DNA of 64,000 bases from Nitrosospira briensis (GTDB lineage: Bacteria; Pseudomonadota; Gammaproteobacteria; Burkholderiales; Nitrosomonadaceae): positions 715,852-779,851 of the forward strand of contig NZ_FOVJ01000001.1 of NCBI RefSeq assembly GCF_900115125.1. The letters run 5' to 3'. Position numbers and translations under genes: made by a program. Each line of letters opens with the position of its first letter. The first letter of the stretch is position 1. The notes beneath the pieces were generated by a model. The model was given only the letters and a program-made list of their open reading frames with translations, was not told the origin of the DNA and did no database searches. This document shows, one piece after another, positions 33,057 to 42,082 of this stretch.

Positions 33057-34328
33057 TCAGAGCGGTACCGCGGAATCTACCGCGATAACGCCGAAGTCTG
33101 TGGGCACCTTGGTACCTGTGCCATCATCGACCGAGAAGCGCACCTTGCTCTTTCCGCATACCTTCTCGCCCATGACTTCGAGGTTGCTCTCGAAGTTGTA
33201 CCAGTGCTCTTTCCAGCCGAATTGCAAGCCGCTGACTCTGGTCTTGCCATAAGCGACGCCAAGTGCCTGAGCGCCCAGCAACAAGCCGCGTTCCACGGCG
33301 TAGCCTGCGGTTAACGCAGCGTTCACCGCCTGGTCGGTTTCAGTGGCGGTGGCAGCGTTGCCCGCCGTGACGATCCTGGTGCTTTCACCGGGCGTGAAAC
33401 GAATAGCCCGCTCGTTCTTGATCACCAGAATGCCGTTCCACATGCCGACTTCACCGGCAAAAAGCGGGTGGCGGGTATCAAGATAGGCTGAGCGGTTTAT
33501 TGCGTTCTGCTGGAAGGCGCGCAACGAACCTTCGGTCAACAGCACGGAATACTGGTTTGGCGTGGCGAGGAAAATCCACATTTTGGAGGTCTGCGCTGCG
33601 CGGTCGCCCGGCAGCTTTACCGATTGCAGAGGCTGATCCATATCGTCCAGGCGCTTGCGCAAAATATCCAGGTGCGAGAGTTTCAGCGCGTCAGTGGATA
33701 CGATCGAACCCAGTTGTTGACCTCCGGCAGCCAGGTTCGCACCGTTAACAACAAAATGCCGGTTGAAGGTAGGCGCCTTCACCGGGTTGACCATGATCTC
33801 GGCGAATTTGCTGCTGGATTGCACCGGTATCGTCCAGTCCGTTCCGGTTTGAGATCCACGTGCACCGGCCAGGTGAACCAGCGATTCCTGCGTGTCGAGC
33901 CGAGGGAAGTAGCCGGATAGTTGCGCCAGCGCGATTTCGCGCAACTGATGCTTGGTGCGTTGCTGCGACATGCTGCCGCCGGCGTCGATCACCTTGCTCG
34001 ACAGATTGATCTTGATCTCCATTGAAGAGAACGAGAGCGCATCGCCCTTGCCTTCGCGGTTGACATCTCCCATCAGCGGTTCGCCGCTTACGGTGTCGAC
34101 CAGGTCCAGGGAAACGATGTCACCCGCGGACTTCATCAGGTTGTCGATACGAACAATCGGCATTCCCGCCGTTGTCTGGCCGGCGATCTTTTCCATCGCT
34201 GCAGAAGGTTCCACCGATCCGGACAGGTTTTCGATTGCGGACGCGCCCTTCAGCGTGTTGGCCAGGAGCGCCGCGCTATAGTGTTTAACGGCGATCGAGC
34301 TACCGCTTGCTACGTTTGTTTCAGCCAT
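33057..34328 (-). CDS. Major capsid protein, N4-gp56 type
   Basis: A 423-residue protein of the N4-gp56/DUF4043 capsid family. It starts MAETNVASGSSIAVKHYSAA; the family block is MEIKINLSSKVIDAGGSMSQ then QRTKHQLREIALAQLSGYFP. Later segments are DQPLQSVKLPGDRAAQTSKM and GEVGMWNGILVIKNERAIRF. It is HK97-fold by family. It is encoded just 11 bases after the scaffold gene, the usual order, and would form the icosahedral shell. Confidence 0.87.
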   Translation of the reverse strand: MAETNVASGSSIAVKHYSAALLANTLKGASAIENLSGSVEPSAAMEKIAGQTTAGMPIVRIDNLMKSAGDIVSLDLVDTVSGEPLMGDVNREGKGDALSFSSMEIKINLSSKVIDAGGSMSQQRTKHQLREIALAQLSGYFPRLDTQESLVHLAGARGSQTGTDWTIPVQSSSKFAEIMVNPVKAPTFNRHFVVNGANLAAGGQQLGSIVSTDALKLSHLDILRKRLDDMDQPLQSVKLPGDRAAQTSKMWIFLATPNQYSVLLTEGSLRAFQQNAINRSAYLDTRHPLFAGEVGMWNGILVIKNERAIRFTPGESTRIVTAGNAATATETDQAVNAALTAGYAVERGLLLGAQALGVAYGKTRVSGLQFGWKEHWYNFESNLEVMGEKVCGKSKVRFSVDDGTGTKVPTDFGVIAVDSAVPL

Positions 34329-34339
34329 TTCGTAAATCC

Positions 34340-35299
34340 TTAGTCAAGTTCGGCTCTCAGGGCGGCGGCTTTGTGCGACGGCATTTGCATCAACTTGCGA
34401 GCCAGTTCATGAGGACTCAGATTGTCGATCTGCTCTAGCTCGGAGGCTGGATTTGCGCCACCTTGAATATCCGATAGGGTTATGGGTTTCCTTACCGGAG
34501 CGCTCGACAGCTTTGCTTTCGCATCGGCTTTCGTTTGCTCTGGGTCGGCATTTATTTTTGGCAAGGAAGCGTCCGGCATAATCGCCCTGACACGGCGGAC
34601 AACTTCATCAAACCGCTCCGAATATGGCTTTCCAGCCCATCTGGCACTGGTTCTCAGAATTTCATCCTGCTTCAGGGCTTCATCCCATGCTTGCGGATCG
34701 CTGCTTTCCCAATGGACCAGGTCGGGGTTATTTTCCTTGGCTTCGGCGACCTGCTCCTGGACGTTCAACTGATTTGCGTGCTCGGATTCTTCCTTTTCGC
34801 GTTTCAGTTCTTCAAGCGTCTTTTCAAGCTTTTCGCCTTGCTTCCGGCTTCCTTCAAGAACCGCACTGATCGCCTGATGCAGCTCGGGCATATTCTCCCG
34901 GATAAGCTCCAGGTGCTTTGCGATCGCATCATCGGCCACGGCAATGTCTGCGCCTGTCGCGCTATCCTTCTTCAGAAGCGCGTCCAGCTTTCCGGCGGCC
35001 TTGCTGTTTTCAAGTTGTGCGGCTTTTAATTGCTCGCGCAACGCCGAGTTTTCCACACGAAGTTCCTTGTGTTTCTCGTAAGGAATAATCCCCTTGCCGC
35101 TCTTGTTCAGAACGACCGGCTCATCTTCACCCGTGCTGCTGGTATCACTGCTTTCAGCTGCCTCCTCTTGCTCGGGTTCATCTGCTACCGCTTGCTTGCC
35201 GAGAACTTCATCGAGACGATCCGGGTCGTTTTCCAGCAACTCGATTTGTTCCGGCGTAAGGTTTGCAATTTGTTCATCCGTCAGCTGATCTACTTCCAT
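34340..35299 (-). CDS. Capsid scaffolding protein
   Basis: A 319-residue, acidic, mostly helical protein starting MEVDQLTDEQIANLTPEQIE with a Glu/Asp/Ser-rich stretch (EPEQEEAAESSDTSSTGEDE). Coiled coils follow (LRVENSALREQLKAAQLENS; EKLEKTLEELKREKEESEHA) and a C-terminal helical tail (SELEQIDNLSPHELARKLMQ). This is the make-up of podoviral scaffolds, with an N-terminal disordered part and a capsid-binding C-terminal helix. It lies right before the major capsid gene. Confidence 0.8.
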   Translation of the reverse strand: MEVDQLTDEQIANLTPEQIELLENDPDRLDEVLGKQAVADEPEQEEAAESSDTSSTGEDEPVVLNKSGKGIIPYEKHKELRVENSALREQLKAAQLENSKAAGKLDALLKKDSATGADIAVADDAIAKHLELIRENMPELHQAISAVLEGSRKQGEKLEKTLEELKREKEESEHANQLNVQEQVAEAKENNPDLVHWESSDPQAWDEALKQDEILRTSARWAGKPYSERFDEVVRRVRAIMPDASLPKINADPEQTKADAKAKLSSAPVRKPITLSDIQGGANPASELEQIDNLSPHELARKLMQMPSHKAAALRAELD

Positions 35300-35437
35300 T
35301 ACCGTTTCCTCCAGACTGCTTAACCCAGTGAGCGGGCCTGCCGGAGCAGGGGTTGATAAAAAACTGCGGTATCGCCGTTAGCGCGTGGCATGAGCGAAAG
35401 CCAATGAAAAAAACCGATTTAAAGCGGCTTTACCAAC

Positions 35438-35457
35438 AAAAAACGCTCCGTAGAGCG
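35438..35457 (-). terminator. Intrinsic terminator after the beta-helix gene
   Basis: A 5-bp stem (CGCTC / GAGCG) with a four-base loop, followed on the minus strand by six T. A second weaker A-run with a CCG/CGG pair lies at about 35407-35427. Both fall between the beta-helix gene and the scaffold gene. Confidence 0.65.
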
Positions 35458-35481
35458 CTTTTCCTTGTTCTCCATAATGAA

Positions 35482-37098
35482 TTACGGCTTCATCAATAAA
35501 TATCGTGGCGTTGCCGACACGTCATCCACACCTCCTATATTTGGCGGATCATAAAAATGCTTCCCATAATGATCCTTGCCGCCCAGGTACGTGCCGGTTC
35601 GCTTATGAACCGCCGAATGGGGCCGGTAGTCCGAATCCAGTTCTGGATCGACACCCAGGTGAGGCGCCTGGACGGTATGTCCTACCCCACTGCCAAAGCG
35701 GTGAAAGGCATTGTTCGATTCACCTGTCCAACCCCCTCCAGCGACCTGCGCAGAAGGTACGGGGCGTGCCGCAGTGAATATGTTGTTACGGACCAGGTGG
35801 CCGAGCTTGTTTGCCGTTGACAGCGCATAGACCCCGGCAAATGAGCAATTCAGGAACGTGTTGTTATAAAGGTTCGAGGACTGGGGAGTATCCTTCTTGT
35901 TGCCAATGAACACGCCTACCTTGCAACCATCAAAGATATTGCCGTACGCAGTGATATTGGCGGCATCCAGTATCATGATTCCGCAACCGCTGTTTTCCGT
36001 CGCCTCGTTACCGATAACCCTTCGGAAGTAATTCCCGTACGCAACAGTGTTATCGCAACCATGGTCGAACAGGAGGCCGTTCCCATCGGCTTGCGAAGCG
36101 ACTATATCCTCGGCATAGTTATCGAATATCCGGTAGGTACCGTAGAACAGGTTAAGAAATCCGGACGGACCGATCAGCCGGTAGGCTTCGTTCCTCGCAA
36201 TCACATTGCTGCCGAAATCTTCCGAGAGGGAAGGCCCGAACCCGCCAATCCCCATGGCGCCGCCAAGATTGAAGGCGGCGTTGGTGTTGGTCATATCGTA
36301 AAACTTGTTGCCCGTAATCCGAATTCCAGTGTTTATTCCGTAATAAGACGGATTGCCTGTCAGCGACGGTCCTACTATTTCCATCCCCAGCGTTGCACAA
36401 TTCCTGAAGATATTATCTGTAATAACAATATCGGCCATTTTCGATGACAGGTTTGCCCCATCCTCAAGCCGCAACTGAACCACCGCCCTCCCGGCCGCAC
36501 ACCCGGTGAAACTATTGCCGTGGATTGTTACGCGGCTCAAAGTGCTTACCGGTGAACCTGATGCCGCCACGGTCCAACTTATTGCCCCGCCCAATGGTCC
36601 TCCTGATCCGCCGATGAAGTCGTTATTGGTTATTGACAGGTCGGCATAATTCTGTCCGTTCACAGCGCTGAGGCCAACGATTGCTCCGCCAATCCCGCCG
36701 TGGAACTTGCACCGCCGGATAGTTATCCCAACCAGTGATGTCGTTGGGTACAGATACAAGCCGTTGCTTGTGTTTGCGGTGATCGTCAAGCCGTCCAGAG
36801 TCGTATGGCTGCGGGTAACCAGCAAAAACACCGCCCCTGCAGCCGATACTTTCATCGACCCCGGGTCAGGTGCATAGTCACCGCTGATCGTTACCCTGCT
36901 GGACGCGCTTGCGCCATGATTGCCGATCGATATGGTGGACGCAATGTTGTGCGCACCGCATACATATAAGGTATCTCCAGCGGCTACGCCAGCGCCTCCC
37001 CAAACGATGGACGGCCACCCGCCCCAGGCGGTGGCGTGAGAAGTTCCATCGCGTATTTCACTGTGGCTCGTATCGGGCCTTACATACCAGGTAGTCAT
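35482..37098 (-). CDS. Right-handed beta-helix protein (tailspike/depolymerase-like)
   Basis: A 538-residue protein. The start (MTTWYVRPDTSHSEIRDGTS) is the usual opening of parallel beta-helix proteins. The body has repeating rungs such as TISIGNHGASASSRVTISGD, LDGLTITANTSNGLYLYPTT and NITAYGNIFDGCKVGVFIGN, alternating hydrophobic and Asn/Gly positions as in pectate-lyase-fold proteins. Phage proteins of this type bind or cut surface polysaccharide. There is no membrane anchor or signal peptide. GGAG precedes the ATG. Its position between the portal and the scaffold is unusual for a tailspike. Catalytic residues cannot be assigned by eye. Confidence 0.78.
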   Translation of the reverse strand: MTTWYVRPDTSHSEIRDGTSHATAWGGWPSIVWGGAGVAAGDTLYVCGAHNIASTISIGNHGASASSRVTISGDYAPDPGSMKVSAAGAVFLLVTRSHTTLDGLTITANTSNGLYLYPTTSLVGITIRRCKFHGGIGGAIVGLSAVNGQNYADLSITNNDFIGGSGGPLGGAISWTVAASGSPVSTLSRVTIHGNSFTGCAAGRAVVQLRLEDGANLSSKMADIVITDNIFRNCATLGMEIVGPSLTGNPSYYGINTGIRITGNKFYDMTNTNAAFNLGGAMGIGGFGPSLSEDFGSNVIARNEAYRLIGPSGFLNLFYGTYRIFDNYAEDIVASQADGNGLLFDHGCDNTVAYGNYFRRVIGNEATENSGCGIMILDAANITAYGNIFDGCKVGVFIGNKKDTPQSSNLYNNTFLNCSFAGVYALSTANKLGHLVRNNIFTAARPVPSAQVAGGGWTGESNNAFHRFGSGVGHTVQAPHLGVDPELDSDYRPHSAVHKRTGTYLGGKDHYGKHFYDPPNIGGVDDVSATPRYLLMKP

Positions 37099-37103
37099 CT
37101 GCG

Positions 37104-37679
37104 TTAATCTCCAACGAAGTGCACCACCCGATAATACTCGAGTGTCAGGCTATCCCCGCTGTTCGCGCGCTGTCCGGTAATTTCTACAGTGACTGGAACC
37201 GAGAAGTTAATCGCGTATGTTTCCGGTGCAACAGATCCCGCAGTGACATATACGCCATCGTACGGCTTGATCTGCCTTGCCAGCGAGTTGCGGTTAGCCA
37301 GTACAAACAACGGAGCTTCCTTGACTGAGGTGGTGCGCACAGCGCTATAAACCGTTGTGGTACCAATCTTGATCCTGAGGGTCTTGTTGTTCGCGCTACT
37401 GGTAAATGTCCATACCGGCTCGATTTGCAAAACACTGTTGACTCCGAGTAGTCCGGCGGGAATATTGAATGACGCCAGCACTTCATCAACCCCGGTTAAT
37501 GCGCATGAGGTGGCGACAGCCGTACCGGTCAGTGTTTCGACTGGCCTGGACACCAGGGGATATACTTCGGCATCTCCCGTGCTTATTAATTCCGATTCAA
37601 TCGGGGGAGTGAAATCTATCATTGTGCCCTTTCCGTACCGCATCCCACCTACCGTTTTATCGTTTTTTAGTCGAATCAT
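37104..37679 (-). CDS. Phage structural protein, hypothetical
   Basis: A 191-residue beta-rich protein (MIRLKNDKTVGGMRYGKGTM; GLLGVNSVLQIEPVWTFTSS; INFSVPVTVEITGQRANSGD). The N-terminal part looks like a small attachment module; the rest resembles a jelly roll. The beta-helix gene follows five bases later, so the two may form one appendage. Role unknown. Confidence 0.6.
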   Translation of the reverse strand: MIRLKNDKTVGGMRYGKGTMIDFTPPIESELISTGDAEVYPLVSRPVETLTGTAVATSCALTGVDEVLASFNIPAGLLGVNSVLQIEPVWTFTSSANNKTLRIKIGTTTVYSAVRTTSVKEAPLFVLANRNSLARQIKPYDGVYVTAGSVAPETYAINFSVPVTVEITGQRANSGDSLTLEYYRVVHFVGD

Positions 37680-37755
37680 ATCAATGTCCTTTAAATGTCC
37701 CTTTAAATGCCCTTCAAGTCTTCCGAGTATTTCGCCCTATCGATTTGCCGCAAAA

Positions 37756-39726
37756 TCAGTTATCAGCTTTGATGCCTGCATCGGTCCGGTTTTTGTCTTG
37801 CCCGATATCCAGCCCGCGTTCTTTCGAATCCAGTTCGCGGGACTTGTCCACTAATGCCTGTTGCGTTTCAATCAACTGCGCCTGCAACCCGGAGACAATC
37901 TGCGCTTGTTGCTGCATCGCGGCGTCAAATCGCTGTTGCAACGCTTGGGCTTGCTGACCACTGCCAGGATTCACATTTCCCACGTTACGCAGCTGATCTG
38001 CCAGCGCATGCCGGTTCGGCACGTCGGAGAGCTCCAGCATGGCTGGATACAAAACCGCCTGGTAAGCGGGTGGAGCGGCTTGCACGATCTGGGTGAATGC
38101 GTGCAACTGCTGGGCGCGGAAGCTCGCCGTGGCAGGGATATCTTCCAGCACGACCTTGACCTGCGCCGTCGCTATGTCGTTCTCTATCGCCGGCCCGGAA
38201 TCAGTCATAACCTGACGGTTGAAGTAAACGATCTTTTGCCCGGCGCCGTGTTTGACGGCCACGGATGCCGCATTGCCCAGCATGTCCTGCCTGATCAATG
38301 ATAGAAGCTGTTGTCCCACCATGCGGCGGGCGTAGCGGAAATTATCGTTGGGCTCTGCCAGGACTGTCGAGCCCTGCTCTACCAGGCTATTGATGGCAAC
38401 GCCGCTGCTTGCCGTCGTATCGGCCCCAAGCATCGCACGATATATTCCACCCACTTCCTCGATTCTTTTCTTTCGCTCCTGCACGAGTTGGAATACTTGC
38501 GCGGCAAGCTGGTACTCGCGCGTTATCTTGAACCCGCCCGCATTCCTGCGCTGTGCGTTCAGAACCGTCATGGATCGCAAGCTGCTGATATTTTGCGCGA
38601 CTTCCTGGTACGAGTTCTGGCTGAGGTCGAGCGCATCATTATCCACCTCGACTTTTACCGAGTTTAGAACCTCATACAGCAGGATATCCAGATCGATGAT
38701 CTGATCCTGGGGTCCGCGCATATCCCGAATCAGTCCATAAGGCGCCCTGCTCCGGTCTTTGCGGAAGCACCAGAAAGGAATATATGGAAAATCCGTATGT
38801 GGCAGCGGGCTTGGCACATCCATCAGTTTATGGGGTCCCAGCCAGATTGAAACGCGCATGCGCGTGAGCAGCGATTTTTGCACCTCCACCAATCCTTGCG
38901 CTACCGCTGCCTGGTGATAAAAATTATCTTCGCGGTATTCGATCGCTTTGCCATCCGGCAGTACCAGCACATGCCCCTCCTCGAAATGCCGGTACCATAA
39001 CTCCGAAAGCCGAACCATTCCCGAATTGCGGTTCAGATAATCCTCGTGACTACGGCCCCACGTTTGCTCGGTTTCGAACGCTCTGGCCATGCCGGTGTCG
39101 GCTCCATCGTACACGTCCAGGTTGTTCCAGCCGCTCCAGCTGTTCTGGATGAGCTCGGCCTGATCGGGCAGCATGAGTGATGCCTGTACACGATCAACCC
39201 ATTTGTCGCGCCTTAAATAGCGCGCATCGGATAAATCCGGTTCCCTGGCTGTCCAGTCCCAGTAAATCTCGTTACGGTGTACTTCCCGCACACGGTAAGG
39301 ATATTTCAGCGGATCGAATTCGCGCGAGACTTCAACCCATCCGATTCCTCCTCGAATCATGCTGGAGTACGCGTCAGACATGGCCCGATCCGCCCTGGAT
39401 TCGGTTTCCGCCTCTTTAATACGTGCCGAAAGGCCTTCCGCTATCTCGGCCTGGCTCTCATCGTCCGAGGTAACCCTGTAATCCGTGCGGGTGCGCGCTT
39501 CAAGCCCCAGCACAGCATTGATCGTAGGCTTGATCAGATTCGATTCCTGAGGGGGAATGCCCGCGTCCTTCAGCCGCTGAACCACCTCTGCGCTTGTCTG
39601 CGCACCGTCGTAGTAATCGCAATCGGTATCCGAGTCAAGACGCCACTTCGGTTGCTCCCGGATATCCCGGCAAATTCTGTCGTAAGCCTCAACCGATATA
39701 TCCATCGTGATAGCCGTCCCAATCAT
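37756..39726 (-). CDS. Portal protein, P22-like
   Basis: A 656-residue portal. Family features: DSDTDCDYYDGAQTSAEVVQ near the start, SNLIKPTINAVLGLEARTRT, DAYSSMIRGGIGWVEVSREF, then EVHRNEIYWDWTAREPDLSD and PYIPFWCFRKDRSRAPYGLI. The C-terminus is Gln-rich and helical, as in the P22 portal barrel. The start is ATG at 39726 with AAGGGG eight bases upstream; its ATGA overlaps the terminase stop. It would form the dodecameric DNA entry ring. Confidence 0.88.
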   Translation of the reverse strand: MIGTAITMDISVEAYDRICRDIREQPKWRLDSDTDCDYYDGAQTSAEVVQRLKDAGIPPQESNLIKPTINAVLGLEARTRTDYRVTSDDESQAEIAEGLSARIKEAETESRADRAMSDAYSSMIRGGIGWVEVSREFDPLKYPYRVREVHRNEIYWDWTAREPDLSDARYLRRDKWVDRVQASLMLPDQAELIQNSWSGWNNLDVYDGADTGMARAFETEQTWGRSHEDYLNRNSGMVRLSELWYRHFEEGHVLVLPDGKAIEYREDNFYHQAAVAQGLVEVQKSLLTRMRVSIWLGPHKLMDVPSPLPHTDFPYIPFWCFRKDRSRAPYGLIRDMRGPQDQIIDLDILLYEVLNSVKVEVDNDALDLSQNSYQEVAQNISSLRSMTVLNAQRRNAGGFKITREYQLAAQVFQLVQERKKRIEEVGGIYRAMLGADTTASSGVAINSLVEQGSTVLAEPNDNFRYARRMVGQQLLSLIRQDMLGNAASVAVKHGAGQKIVYFNRQVMTDSGPAIENDIATAQVKVVLEDIPATASFRAQQLHAFTQIVQAAPPAYQAVLYPAMLELSDVPNRHALADQLRNVGNVNPGSGQQAQALQQRFDAAMQQQAQIVSGLQAQLIETQQALVDKSRELDSKERGLDIGQDKNRTDAGIKADN

Positions 39727-40976
39727 CCCCGCCACCCCTTCATGCTTACGCCGCGAGCACTGACAGCCGGCTTGTCATCCTCCACCGACACGGCAAAATA
39801 CCTGAACGCATCCGCGGCGTGACTATGGTAATCGTGTAGTGGCCGGCCGCTGAACTGCCTCGATTCGGGATCAACATCAAATCGATAATGCCTCAAGCTC
39901 TGCAAGCCCTCTGCGCACTTCTGTTCATCGAAATAGCAACGATTGAATATCGTTCTCGCGGCATTGATTCCGTCAGCAATGGAAAGATTTGGCACGACCC
40001 TCACCTTGCGTCCGGCTGCGAGCATGATTTCCTCGACGCTCCGTCCTGTCGCCAGCGTTTTGGCTTTCGCGTCGTGTGGCAACCAGTCTGTACCATATAT
40101 ATACCCCTTGTTTTGCAGCATGCTGATATAGTGCTGTATCGGCATTTGGTTATTGCTGTAATAATCGATCAATCTGAGTTCGTTTCCCACGGTCTGGGCA
40201 AACCATATACTGGTGTTATCGGCCCATCCCAGATCAAAAAAGGTATGCACCTGCTTTGTTCCATCGTAAGGCACGCTGCCGATCCGTCCTTCTTCCTGGG
40301 CGAGCCTGAGTTCCTTGGCGTAGATGGCGCCGTCGAGCGTTATTCTGCAATTTCCTTCCCAGACGTTCTGGTAAGCATCCGGATCACGCGCTTTCAGCCC
40401 ATCCTTTTCCCGCAGCAAGGTATCGGGAAACCACGGGTTGTCGTTCCAGTTGATCTTTACCACTACGGCGCCAGCGGGAGGATTGATAACGAATCGCTGA
40501 TGCGTCTCATCGGTTTCCAGCTCCGGATTGTAGGTAACCCATATTTCCGATCCATCTTTACGGATAGTCGGAATAAGCGTATCCCAGCTGGATTTGCTGA
40601 CTGTCTGGGCTTCTTCCACCCAGACCCGGTCCACTCCCTCGAAGGACTTGATCTTTGTGACGTTATTGCGCAGGCCTGCGAATATGAATTCCGAGCCGTT
40701 GGCTCCGCGGACCATGCTGTTCTGTATTTCGTAAAAGGAACTCAGGCCGATGGAATCAATCTGCGCCTGCAGCAGGTGATGTACGGATTCAACGATAGAA
40801 TTCTGAAACTCTCTCGCACACAGGATGCGTAGCGGCCTACCGGCCGCCTGTATCAGTAATGCCCTGGCGACGCCCCAGGATTTTGCCCCTCCCCGGCCGC
40901 CATATAACACTTTGTAGCGCGCCGGTTCGAACAGGAATCGGAGTTTTGCAGGAAATTCGGCTCTATGTGCCGTCAT
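39723..40976 (-). CDS. Terminase large subunit
   Basis: A 417-residue packaging motor. ATPase: Walker A GGRGGAKS (residues 26-33), Walker B RVWVEEAQ (around 118-124), coupling motif VTYNPE. Nuclease: acidic residues Asp248/Asp253 in FFDLGWADNT, Asp302 in LPHDAKAKT, and Asp389 in HSHAADAFRYF, the RuvC-like cluster. Closest in style to Sf6/P22-type headful packaging terminases. It cuts concatemers and pumps DNA into the prohead. The gene follows the small terminase by 25 bases and overlaps the portal gene by four. Confidence 0.92.
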   Translation of the reverse strand: MTAHRAEFPAKLRFLFEPARYKVLYGGRGGAKSWGVARALLIQAAGRPLRILCAREFQNSIVESVHHLLQAQIDSIGLSSFYEIQNSMVRGANGSEFIFAGLRNNVTKIKSFEGVDRVWVEEAQTVSKSSWDTLIPTIRKDGSEIWVTYNPELETDETHQRFVINPPAGAVVVKINWNDNPWFPDTLLREKDGLKARDPDAYQNVWEGNCRITLDGAIYAKELRLAQEEGRIGSVPYDGTKQVHTFFDLGWADNTSIWFAQTVGNELRLIDYYSNNQMPIQHYISMLQNKGYIYGTDWLPHDAKAKTLATGRSVEEIMLAAGRKVRVVPNLSIADGINAARTIFNRCYFDEQKCAEGLQSLRHYRFDVDPESRQFSGRPLHDYHSHAADAFRYFAVSVEDDKPAVSARGVSMKGWRG

Positions 40977-41000
40977 GAAGCGCCACCGGGTATCGGAGAT

Positions 41001-41555
41001 TCATGATGTGCTTCCGGTTGAGTCGGTCGCCTCCGGTGTGGAGACGAAGGCCACCTCGACACTGTAAACCGATGGCTTCCTGGCCTCGGCGCCCTCATGC
41101 GTGACCGGTGGTTTGTCGCCATATTTTCTAGGCGCCAGCCTTGCGGCGTACCATTTGCGCGCATCGATCCGCAATTGCGCCCGTGCGATAACCTCTCGAT
41201 CCACTACCTGCCGTCCCTTTTCATCGATATAGGTATCTTTCGAGCCATCATCGGAAATTTCGATAATTTCCTCGGCATAGGCATCCACGCAAAGCTCTTT
41301 GGCGCGCAGATATTGCCGCATGAGTTCCTCGTCCCTCGCCAGCCAGTTCCATAACACCCTCTGGCTGATGCCAACTTCGACACACATTGCCCGAGCGGAT
41401 TTGCCCAACGATATGCCCGCAAAGATCGCGTCCAGCAACTCGGGCGTTCTTATTGTCGGAGCCCCCTTTTTCCTGCCTGGTTTATTGCCCGATGCCGCTG
41501 AACTGCCTTGATTCTCAGTCATGCATGGGAGTACTTCATGCTCATTTCCGCTCAT
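41001..41555 (-). CDS. Terminase small subunit, Sf6-like
   Basis: A 184-residue protein with an N-terminal DNA-binding helix-turn-helix (AGISLGKSARAMCVEVGISQ, RVLWNWLARDEELMRQYLRA) and the family's central helix and oligomerisation part (DAYAEEIIEISDDG; AQLRIDARKWYAARLAPRKY). This matches the small terminase of phage Sf6. It recognises the pac site and hands DNA to the large subunit. The ATG overlaps the preceding spanin-like gene (ATGA). An ATG 11 codons in is possible. Confidence 0.87.
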   Translation of the reverse strand: MSGNEHEVLPCMTENQGSSAASGNKPGRKKGAPTIRTPELLDAIFAGISLGKSARAMCVEVGISQRVLWNWLARDEELMRQYLRAKELCVDAYAEEIIEISDDGSKDTYIDEKGRQVVDREVIARAQLRIDARKWYAARLAPRKYGDKPPVTHEGAEARKPSVYSVEVAFVSTPEATDSTGSTS

Positions 41556-41869
41556 GATCCAGCTGTTTCAGTATCTGTTGCATCTTCCATTGTCTTGTTA
41601 CATCCTTTCAATGCCGCACGTAATTTGATTTCACACGCCCATCGCTCCTCTATCTCGGCGCGTAGCGCCCTGTTGATGGTCACGGCGTCGTCCTTAGTCG
41701 ATACGCGATCGACCGCGTAGGCTGACTTGCACTCGGGCGGTGTTTTCACCACACAGGGAACAGCTATTGCTTTTTCGATTACCTGCGTCTGGATAACCGG
41801 CTTCCCGGCGCAACCAGGCAGAAAAATTGCCAACACCACGGCTGATGCCGGATTGATAAAGCGCGTCAT
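41552..41869 (-). CDS. Phage lipoprotein, o-spanin-like
   Basis: A 105-residue protein with a lipoprotein signal MTRFINPASAVVLAIFLPGC, modified Cys at residue 20. The mature part includes VIQTQVIEKAIAVPCVVKTP and a charged helix with two Cys. An alternative start 13 codons upstream gives a longer n-region. It lies downstream of a membrane coiled-coil gene, the order of Rz/Rz1 spanins. It is longer than most Rz1 proteins, so the call is tentative. Confidence 0.6.
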   Translation of the reverse strand: MTRFINPASAVVLAIFLPGCAGKPVIQTQVIEKAIAVPCVVKTPPECKSAYAVDRVSTKDDAVTINRALRAEIEERWACEIKLRAALKGCNKTMEDATDTETAGS

Positions 41870-42082
41870 GGATTTGATGAATAAAAATTTGATAAAAGTG
41901 GTTTTCATGGCAACCATAAGTAACGCCACATACACAATTTCCATGGAGATCAGGCAAGGCGCGGGGGCATTCATAGTCCAGTTCCATGCAACGACGCGCC
42001 GCATAACGACAATCCTGATTGGCGTCAGGCAAGACGCATAGAAGTACTATGGCAACGACGAGCAACGCCGCCTGACGTCAAT

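Noticed and set aside
39888-40832. Rightward 314-codon frame
   Set aside because: Antisense shadow of the large terminase, whose Walker and nuclease motifs are certain.
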